From positions 25,301-89,300 of the forward strand of contig NMRA01000337.1 in assembly GCA_002633005.1 (NCBI GenBank): a stretch of DNA of 64,000 nucleotides. Reading direction: 5' to 3'. Below the pieces are notes generated by a model that worked only from the letters and a program-made list of their open reading frames with translations, was not told where the DNA came from and did no database searches. Made by a program: the position numbers and the translations under genes. Positions 55,901 through 64,000 of the stretch are shown here, piece after piece. Numbering within the stretch: the first letter of the stretch is position 1; each line of letters opens with the position of its first letter. This stretch comes from Phoronis australis (taxonomy: Eukaryota; Phoronida; Phoronidae).

Positions 55901-58432
55901 CAGGGCTCGACATTAACGGAAGTCCGACTGCCTGTGACAACCAATTTGTTGGTCCGGACAATCTCACGGCCGAGCAGCTTGTCCAAGAGGACAAGTTGAT
56001 GAATTTTTGGAAACTATAGTAAATCTGAATGATCAGAACTTCATTGTACCAGTGATAACTCACTCGTTTAGCGATCAGCATCGGTAATATGCGGCGCAAA
56101 TCAGCAAGTTGTTGTTTAAATTGTGCAGGAGATCATGACTGGACGCGATCCCAGGCACTTGCATTCGAATAGTTCTAGCCAAAGTGACGTGTTCTCATTT
56201 AAATACACGGCAGTATCTCACGTAATCTGGCAACGTTTTGATTTTAGCTAGGTTCTAGCGTAGTTCCGATCATTTTGAAGGCGCGCCAGGTTCCTGATGA
56301 TTCGTCTCATTCGGAGGGCGCTTCAAACCAGTTCGCTCAATGTATTACCGTCTGGGTTACGGCCCATGCTTGGCTTGCCGCCCAACCCCCAATTTTTATG
56401 ATCGAGACTTCTGTAAAAGTATCTGTGCTGTGAACGTTCGTCGCACAAAATTAAGATTCCTAAATGTGCACAACTCGCTTACCTTTCTGTGACAGTCAAC
56501 CAGATTTAGCGGAACCGGGACCATGCCTTACTTTGGCAGTACAATACCCGTATTCTCATGCCCTTTACTGAAGGAGACACAGTTGTTTCCTGTGGCTCAT
56601 GCGTGGAACTCCTGTCGGCATGTACTGATCATTGAGACAGCGCTTGTCGAATGTATTTCATTTGCTGTAGAAGAACCAACAAAGCAGTACTAGACAGGGA
56701 TATCACGTCCGTGGCCAACTTTTCTGTGATTCCCAGTGACAGTTAAAGAAACATAGCCACCCTGAGATTTGAAATAAAAAAGATATAGTCCATTGTGACA
56801 AGCCAACTTGTGCCGCTGTTCCCGTCTTGGTTAACTGCGTGTTTTTAATGATTTTCACTCCTGACACCAAAATAGGTACGCCCAACCAAAGGCAAGAGCG
56901 CAAAAAATCAACTTGTCATTAGTGCAAGTCGAACATTCTGTCCACTTTTCACATGGACAAAAACTTCTTTTTTTGAACTTTTGATTTGCCCAATGACTTT
57001 TTACTCGATGTGTTTTTGCTCCATTATTTTGGCAGCTGACAGAGTACCCCTATTGCTTAATAGTAGTATCATCCTAATGTTGAGCACGTGCTTTGAATAT
57101 CTGTGGTGTTGGCTTTGAACTCAAAAAAAAATATACAATTTATGTAAAGTGTTACACTGTTCAATCATTAGCACGAGGTTGGATGCCTAAGTGTCCAGCA
57201 GGAAGCAAATCTTTACACAGTCAAGTGCTGCCCTTAAAGATACACCGCGAACTAGCGGAGTCTTGTTTAATCTGTCGTTTCTCTCAAGGAACTTGCCTTA
57301 ATGAACGCACGCCTATCTGTAGGAATACCTTAGTTCTAAGAGTTGACCAGCAGCGACCGAGGTGCATAAAAACCCAATCACGCTCAGGATCACGACGCCA
57401 CTGTATCGTGTGCGCAGGCCGTCGAAGTCCGTTACTTCAATCCCCCGACTTATATTTAACTGATATGCTTGAAGTCCGATTTCAGTGTAGCTCCGTCAGG
57501 GTAAAATCTGTCCTCCGTGCAGTAAGCAGCAACTCCCAATTTTTCAAAAAATTCGATTTTAACCGCTCAAGTTCCGCTCACCGCCCACCCCGTTTTTTAG
57601 ATTCACAATTTAAGCACCCTGGGCGGGAACACGGACGAGTATGTTTAGTCAAATTTCAATCATTTGCTGGTCAACACATTTTGACACTTGATCGGTACAA
57701 TTTATGATTTACGTATAAGACTCGCGTGTACTAGCGATAATTCGCTAGCAAGTATTATTTAATAAAACTTTACGACATTCGACTGTCTTACGGCATGTGT
57801 GGAAACTGTCGTCAGCGCCAGCGTCTGCAGTTACAATGTTGAAATGGATACTTAGTTTGCGTATGGTTTGAAGTCAAGAGCTCTAATCTTGCAACTGGTA
57901 ACCAAACCAAAGGGCGTGAAACCACCAAGCAACAGCATGAAACCAATAAATGAGAATGGGAATTCCTTCCGAAATGGAAGGAAGATTTTGACTGATTGCA
58001 GTATGATAGCGACCAGAAATAAAATGTGTTTTGTCCCGTGTGAAAAATACGCCGACGTAAACAGTTCATCTCTTGCGTCTGGGTCAGATGTGTTCAGGAT
58101 CGAATCTTTGAAAAGTCACAAACAGTCGACGGCTCACTCAGCAGCTTATAAAAAAGCCAGTGTAAACTTGTAGCGTGTTCACTGGTAAAATACAAATACA
58201 AATACCAACTTTAATAAACTTGTGCAAAATTTAAAAGTCGTGTAATAAATGCTCTTACCCATGTTTATTGAACTTGTGCAAACAGGTAAAATGTGCAACA
58301 TTCATACAGGTTTGAAAAGTATAATTTGAGTTTAAATACCTTTGGACAAGTGTCTTAAAGGTCAGGACAAGTAAATTTCATTTTTAATTGACCGACTGGG
58401 CAAGTTAAAATAATAGTTAATGTCGAGCCTTG
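55901..58432 (+). mobile_element. hAT transposon with CAGGGCTCGACATTAAC ends
   Basis: Left end CAGGGCTCGACATTAACG and right end GTTAATGTCGAGCCTTG are inverted repeats differing at one base. Termini of this type mark a hAT group common in marine invertebrates. A TTF-type zinc finger ORF lies near its right end. A GGGCGCTTAA-family element (about 56345-57640) seems inserted within it. No clear 8-bp duplication. Confidence 0.75.
57868..58173 (+). CDS. TTF-type zinc-finger ORF of the hAT element
   Basis: A 101-codon ORF. Its second half reads RNKMCFVPCEKYADVNSS, then SDVFRIESLKSHKQSTAHSA. A CxxxC pair, a serine-rich spacer, 'FRxxSLxxHxxSxxH' and a basic end is the layout of TTF-type zinc fingers at the N-terminus of some hAT transposases, which bind the transposon ends. 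The catalytic domain is not present downstream. Confidence 0.5.
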   Translation: MKSRALILQLVTKPKGVKPPSNSMKPINENGNSFRNGRKILTDCSMIATRNKMCFVPCEKYADVNSSSLASGSDVFRIESLKSHKQSTAHSAAYKKASVNL

Positions 58433-58625
58433 TGGTGTCTTCTGTTTCTGAGTGCTGTACAAAAGTATGTGAGAACAAGTAGTCAAAGGCTTTAGGTGGT
58501 TGTAGTAAGTATGTAACTTCAGGTCTCTTTAATTAAATCCACCTTACTTCACATCTTGTGGATATTTCAGTTTAAAAAACAACATGCGTCTTTGAAATAA
58601 GTTAATACCACTTTTTTATTTCTAG

Positions 58626-58802
58626 GACGAAACTCTTGTTAGCAATACCAGCGACCCAGATTTCACACCATGCTTCCAGAGGACAGTTTTGCTGTGGTCA
58701 CCATGTTTTTTCTTGATCATTGTTGGTGGGTTTGAGTTCTTCCGACTCAGCGCGGCACAGCGACTAAGTATTGAACACAATTGGTTTAACCTCACAAAAA
58801 CG
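58626..58802 (+). CDS. ABCC1/MRP1-like transporter, exon 2
   Basis: Acceptor CTTTTTTATTTCTAG, 59 codons, donor GTAAGT. It reads DETLVSNTSDPDFTPCFQRT, then VLLWSPCFFLIIVGGFEFFR, then LSAAQRLSIEHNWFNLTKT. 'DPDFTxCFQxTVLxWxPCFFL' is the conserved N-terminal stretch of ABCC1-type multidrug-resistance proteins, leading into the first TMD0 helix. Exon length (177 nt) and phase 0 on both sides equal those I recall for vertebrate ABCC1 exon 2. Neither exon 1 nor exon 3 was found; exon 3 should lie beyond the window or in a long intron. These proteins export conjugated organic anions across the plasma membrane. The exact ABCC paralogue is uncertain. Confidence 0.88.
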
Positions 58803-59018
58803 GTAAGTATTTATAACAAATTGTCAGTGGCTGTGACTCTCAAATGTGACATGTTAAAGGTTGTGGCGTTATATATTTGTCACAGCATGTACTACCAAGT
58901 TGTCAACTTGACTGACGAATGATTTATAGGATTTATGTTATGTGAAACTTGCCACAGCCTATACTATTTGTGTATTGTGAACTCTGCAAAACTACTGCGA
59001 AATGTTTCAACATTATAA

Positions 59019-61216
59019 CAGGGCTCGACGCTATTAAAATCGCCAGGTCACATTTTGCGACCTAGCCAAAATCCCAGGTCGCATTTTCAAAATCCAGCTC
59101 GCATTCGTAAATGCCAGGACGCAAAATTTTCCCGCCATTTTTACGCGCCAAAATAGATTTTCTTAGATCATCTAGAAAATGTTTAAATTATGCTCTTACC
59201 TGCAGCGTTAAATACTCACAAATTTCGGATCTCAAAATTGACTTCATTCATGCAGGTACGGCCTTACTGTTCTTCATGACCGCCATTGAAAGACTCTAGA
59301 GCGCAAGGCAAGTTGCCGACGTGAAAGTTGAATCATTGCTCTCTAACTGACTTGTGCATTCGAGTAGCTAAATTTGCAATGTGAAAAGGGAAAAATGCAC
59401 CTTGAAAAAGTATCCGGGATTTTGTTAGATCTGGCCTGCTACTGGCTGTCATCAAAGTCGTTAACGATTCAAACTAACTCGGGTAATGGCGAGTTTGCTC
59501 CTCAATACCTTCCAAGTACGGGAAAAATAGGTCAGTCACAAAACGACACGCATGTCACTAGTGTTAACTTTCTTTCCGAGGTATAAAACAAAGCTGGGAT
59601 TTGATTTTTACATATTGTGAAAAGACGTTTTTGAAAACTGAAGTTGTGTGAAATGAAAGTGACACACCATTTAAGCTGCGTGTCAATTTTAAACCACACG
59701 CGGTCGTTTGTAGTGCGCTATGATCGGCGCTAGCTTGAACTGTGGGCGCTTAATTGGAAATTCTCAAAATTTAAGGGGGGACTTTTAGTAGATCAGTGAG
59801 CGCTTATTATGAAACACTTTAAAGGTAGGGAGTAGGCTCATGTGTGAGCACAGTCGTTAACCTCAGTGTTTGCGGTAATAAGGTATTAAAACGCTGCAAT
59901 GGTAAGAAACGTTATAATAATACATTTTTGCGAGGCAAACTCCATCTAGTATAGGGGTGACTTTCTGGATATCGTTACCACCTACATTGTACCCTTTTTA
60001 GTCACCCGGAATGATTTTGTTTTTAACTGCCCGCTTCAGCCGGAACAAGGTTGTTTCTATAGGAGTCTGAACATTTTACGGTGACGGTGGTTCGGGGAGC
60101 GAAAAGTTGCCGGGGAGGGGGGTGTATAAAGAGAAGAATGAAAAGTTCGCTAACTTGAACCACAGATTCGCATCTAGTGCCAGTTTAGTTGCAATAGCTG
60201 GCTACGGGTATAGAATACAGGGCTTACAGAACATCGACCTCGGGAAACATCGGAACAGGAAAACGTCAGTTCTGGGTTATATCGGTCCGGGACATCGGGG
60301 TCTTTTATAACCGTTGGGAATCTGAGTTCATTTTCAAATAAACCAGAGCCAAGCCGGTATACTCTTTCATTTAGGACTGTCGCTGTTCTTTGAAGTGGTG
60401 CGCACGTATGAGTTCACGCACTTGAATCGCTGGGGTAGGCCTACAGTGTACACTTTAGTTGGCAACAACGTGCGAAAGACAAATCATATTTCGCGCACGT
60501 AGCCCCAGAAACAAGTAAAGAGTTTGAGAATTTCTTGGCAACTGAAACTAAAGACGTGACCGTCGTTTGGCGATTAATAAGGATGTCATTTTCACTTTGG
60601 TTGTCTTAATACGATAAAAAGGAGAAGCACATCTTAGTCTAAGTGACGATTGTCTGCCTGGACTGCTTGCGCGCGGCGGTGTCGTAGTGCGATATCAGGG
60701 ATATTGTAGTGCATATTTGGTACATGTAATAAGGACATCTTATGTGAAAAATAAACATTTTTGTCTACCACAAAGTTTGGTAAAAAGATCGCTTAAGAAT
60801 TTGTAGAAACACCGTTGTCTTTTGAAGTTTTATCACGTGTTAAGCTGTGGCCCGAAGCTTTCTTCGGCGAATCCAAGAATTTACAAAAGTGGTCGAAAGT
60901 GTTAGCCAATGAAACGCGTCAAAGAGCGATTCTGCATATCCCATGTTCACGCGACTTGCTTACAAGTCATCGGGAGGGCTGTTCTCGGTTAGTGTTCTTT
61001 TGAACTTGGATTTGGCAACAACCAAATTACGGTCGGATTAACAAGAGCTGCTTTGTATTTGCCAGGTATCTGTTGAGAAGTGTAAAAACTCAGCTCGCAT
61101 TCGTTGGAAATTCCAGGTCGCATTTTGCGACTTGATACGAGCTGACAAATATCTCAGCTCGCATTTCCAAATTTCAGGTCGCAAATGCGACCTGCAGCTC
61201 GTTATGTCGAGCCCTG
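59019..61216. mobile_element. hAT-family element with subterminal AGGTCGCATTT arrays
   Basis: Left CAGGGCTCGACGCTATTAAAA and right CGTTATGTCGAGCCCTG are inverted termini. Inside each end CAGGTCGCATTTTGCGACC or CAGCTCGCATT recurs (59045-59120 and 61090-61198); the repeat is itself palindromic (GGTCGCATTTTGCGACC). The core has no recognised transposase. TATAA flanks both ends. A GGGCGCTTAA-family fragment lies near 59735-59880 inside it. Confidence 0.75.
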
Positions 61217-61345
61217 TATAAATTGCTGATATGCAAATTCAACATTTAAATGCCACGACATCTGGTGCCTAGGTGCATCTTAGGATAGACTCGAGTTACC
61301 AATTTGCATTGTACCGGATGTTAATTGTTGCTTGTAAACGTAGTG

Positions 61346-61474
61346 ATGGAAGGTGGCTTCGTACTTACCTGTTGCATGCCTGGATGTAACAACAAGAAAC
61401 AGCAGCTTCTGAACTATTACGAGTTCCCTAAAACTTCAGAGGCTAGAAAGTTATGCAGTGTTCTGCACATCTGA
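61346..61474 (+). CDS. THAP-like zinc-finger start (gene or transposon relic)
   Basis: ATG at 61346 opens MEGGFVLTCCMPGCNNKKQQ, then LLNYYEFPKTSEARKLCSV, to TGA. 'CCxPGCxNxK...FPKxxExRK' is the first half of a THAP domain, a DNA-binding C2CH zinc finger; the second Cys/His pair is not reached before the stop. It could be exon 1 of a THAP gene or a P-element/Kolobok-type relic. Confidence 0.45.
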   Translation: MEGGFVLTCCMPGCNNKKQQLLNYYEFPKTSEARKLCSVLHI

Positions 61475-62069
61475 AAATCTAAACAGGTCGCTTGCATAAA
61501 AACTGCAACACACATGCTGGAACCGTGCGGCAGTCAGCGTTCTCCGAAGGCCAGTGTGGACTTCAACAGTAATGCACTGTTAGCGCAAACAAATAACTGT
61601 TTTTGTCAACTTTTTATTTTTAAAATGTAGCAGTGGACTTATTACAAATATATCACATAAACCATTTGTTTAGTCATTGAATTTGAAATGGAAGTCTAGA
61701 GATGTGTTTGAAACAGTATGTGGAAAGTCCAAAAAGTCTAACAATGAGGTAAACTTTTCCCGTGAAGTAGACAGTCCGATTGCACTGCCTTGGTTGAGCC
61801 AGTTGTGTTTTTTATGTATCGATAGCCTAGTCTACGTTTTCTCTCAGTCTAATGTCTTGCACAGCTTTCTTATAGTCAATACCCCGGCTTGCATTGTCTG
61901 TCTGAATTCGATGTCCTGAAGTTGGTACTGCATTAAACCTCTCCACGACCAGAATTCTTGTAAAAACTGCACAATATGCGAGTCCTCCATCATGAATACA
62001 AATCAGGTTGAGTTAACTAAAGGATTCGCGTGCACGCATATTTGCGATTCGTTGACTGAGCCCGGCAGT

Positions 62070-62198
62070 TTAACCACGATCCGGATCTGAATTATCTGTC
62101 ATATCTGCATCTGAGTCAACTTCAGTATCTGAAACATCTCTCCGGTTTGTAAAATAATCATTAGCAGTCTTTCTATGCCTTCCCGCAGCAGACAACAT
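62070..62198 (-). CDS. Small acidic ORF, 42 aa, unrecognised
   Basis: MLSAAGRHRKTANDYFTNR, then DVSDTEVDSDADMTDNSDPD and RG before TAA. A basic start followed by an Asp/Ser/Thr acidic run resembles the N-terminus of some nuclear or transposase proteins, but nothing specific can be named. Confidence 0.25.
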   Translation of the reverse strand: MLSAAGRHRKTANDYFTNRRDVSDTEVDSDADMTDNSDPDRG

Positions 62199-63345
62199 TA
62201 CTAAGTATATAGAGTGTGTATGTCAATTGGTTACAGAAGCCATGGTAGAGTTCAGTAACGCATTAGGACCACGCTAGGTAAACAAGACTTTGCGAGATTA
62301 TGAGAGATATCTGTTTTCTGTGAGAGCGTGTAATTTTGGCTACAGTTTCTTGCTGTGAGACATATTTTGAACTTTACCCAGTGACGTCACTAGCTGTCCC
62401 AAATCCCGGAATTAGTCTCCAGAAGCTACAAAACGTGCACGACCGCTACAAAAGTAAAGTTGCGAACAGCTTGGCAGATTTTCAGAGGGGAGGTGCACCA
62501 CAAATATAATACTTATGCTGCCAACGAAACTCAAAAGTAACCAAAAGCATTCATCTAAGTGTGAAATGCATAAACAACAACCAATAAGAGTCATCAAAAG
62601 CGTTGTAAGGTTTGTTGAGACTGGTGCCGTGAGGCCCACGGGATATTGAAAAATGTGCTACGAAAATAAAATTATGGCCATCCAAACGACGGCCATTGTA
62701 TAAACTCTGTGCAAAGGTATCTTTGCTGACCAGTTAGACCTTGGGTTATATGATTAGTTGTCCACGGAATACAAAAGGTCACTACAAAAGCGGTTAGGCC
62801 TTGCCATCAGCCATTTTGGTGTCCCACTGCCTCCAGTGAGCAGGTAGTGGATTATACTAGTTCTTGTAGGTGGCACTGGGCCTTTGTCTAAATTCAGTTG
62901 ACTAGGACTGGTTGTTGGACCTGAATTGAAAAGATTATTGAGAGATTGTTTACAAGCTGTGCTACACCATGAATAGACTAGCTGCTGGTCTGGGGCTTGA
63001 GTGAGATTGGTGATTAGGCTTTCAACAGCTGACCACTTACTAATAGCCTTTACTCAGTTACAGTGGGCTATGCCCTGTTGCTGCCAAGGATAAGTTGAAC
63101 GAAAGAAGACCTTATTAATGATGACGACGCCATTGATACAAACTGGTCGCTAATTTTTTAAACCGGTTGCGGGATTTTTAAACAGGAAGCACGTTCGGCC
63201 AAACAGGACACTGTGACACATTAAAAGCTATCGTGGAGAACACCATTATGGGTGAAAAACATTGCAAGTTTTTGTCCCCTTTACCAACTTTCTTGTGAAC
63301 AACATCACTCAAAATTCCGGAAAAATATGTTAATGAATATCTTAA

Positions 63346-63880
63346 TAAAGATTCCTCTAACATCTGGCCAGAATATAAAATGGAGTTATTGTTTCATAAC
63401 AGCTTTCTGTCAGCAAACACTGAATTAGCATGCGGTCGGTGCCCGGTCAAGTAGTTTGTTGCATCTAACGCCGATATTGCAGTGATTTATTCATTGCTGC
63501 CTTATCAAAACATTTGCACTCATGAGCATTACAAATTATATTTAATGTGACAGACTTTGCTTCAGTTTTATGGAAGCATTGGTTAGAGTGAGAATATTTC
63601 ATTTTGAAACAGAACGTACAATAATAAACGTCAATGTGGCAACTTGCAATCCCGACTTAGACGAGTGCTCATCCAACAAAGACTTCAAAGGTCGATCGTT
63701 AGGTTTCACAGCCAGGCTATCAGTTCGAACCGGAATACACTGAGCCAGATATATTATAGAGGTGCCATTAATGTGCACAGACAATGGAACATATGGATAG
63801 TTTCGAAAACCGTTTGAATGACTTGTCATGGTGTCAGTGCACTAACTGCATGATAATGGAAACGACTGACGCTTGCGTCA
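63346..63880 (+). mobile_element. Second copy of the TTAA-element interior, with P2X7-like motif
   Basis: From AATAAAGATTCCTCTAACAT to about 63830 this matches 30590-31110 in the TTAA-flanked transposon. It retains FEPEYTE near 63720 and, from an ATG at 63793, MDSFENRLNDLSWCQCTNC, then MIMETTDACV. 'EPEY...NRLxDxSWCxCxxCxxM' follows the C-terminal domain of P2X7-like proteins, which is widespread in marine invertebrate genomes. Stops interrupt it. Confidence 0.6.
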
Positions 63881-64000
63881 GGGCTTCATCTAGGATTTCG
63901 AACATAGGGTGTCCAAAATGGGGTTCCCAATATTCCAGGGCGTCCATGATTCCAACGCCGCATTACCCCCCCCTCCCCACCCCATTCACCAGTATCCCCC

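Noticed and set aside
57093-57707. Longest open frame in the window (204 codons, plus strand)
   Set aside because: No recognised domain or family composition, and its 3' part runs through the GGGCGCTTAA repeat (GCCCACCCCG...CACCCTGGGCGGG). Best read as a chance ORF in transposon sequence.

Overview
The window reads as metazoan nuclear DNA, most likely from a marine invertebrate. Its exons are short and bounded by GT/AG. Introns run to kilobases. The transposon mix is Ty3/Gypsy, Penelope-like, hAT, PIF/Harbinger, TTAA-type DNA elements, LINEs, and satellite-bearing Helitron-like repeats. There are no bacterial operons, rRNA genes or CRISPR arrays. I do not assign a species. Single ambiguous bases (N) occur near 5105 and 12246.

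Layout. 1-22.7 kb is mostly transposon remains: a 5'-truncated Gypsy element (3.1-4.97 kb), a hAT element (5.09-7.22 kb), a broken and rearranged Gypsy element (9.4-12.9 kb), a TIR foldback (13.0-13.45 kb), a Harbinger transposase fragment (about 16.4-16.6 kb), and a LINE 3' end split by a MITE (20.8-21.7 kb). A weak cellular gene candidate lies at 17.5-17.9 kb.

22.7-42.1 kb holds the clearest gene: a TFAM-like mitochondrial HMG-box factor on the minus strand. I assembled six coding exons by eye, each with GT/AG borders and consistent phase, giving HMG box 1, a basic linker, HMG box 2, a C-terminal tail and a stop. Its first coding exon was not found. Its introns hold nearly all the notable repeats: two copies of a ~150-bp-monomer repeat carrying CTCF-like motifs, a third related array in reverse orientation, a large foldback with a tRNA-like centre, two head-to-head Penelope-like copies with a TTAA-flanked transposon in one of them, and a 2.4-kb element with perfect 27-bp TIRs.

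42.1-44.7 kb holds a small unrecognised minus-strand gene (in-phase exons, about 106 aa as modelled). 48.2-49.5 kb may hold a two-exon plus-strand microprotein. 52.2-53.2 kb has two exon-like minus-strand segments. At 58.63-58.80 kb lies exon 2 of an ABCC1/MRP1-like ABC transporter on the plus strand, exactly 177 nt. The rest of 53-64 kb is two large hAT elements, members of the GGGCGCTTAA repeat family, a THAP-like zinc-finger start and a P2X7-like domain fragment.

All exon models are manual reads of splice sites and conserved motifs. No search or alignment was run.
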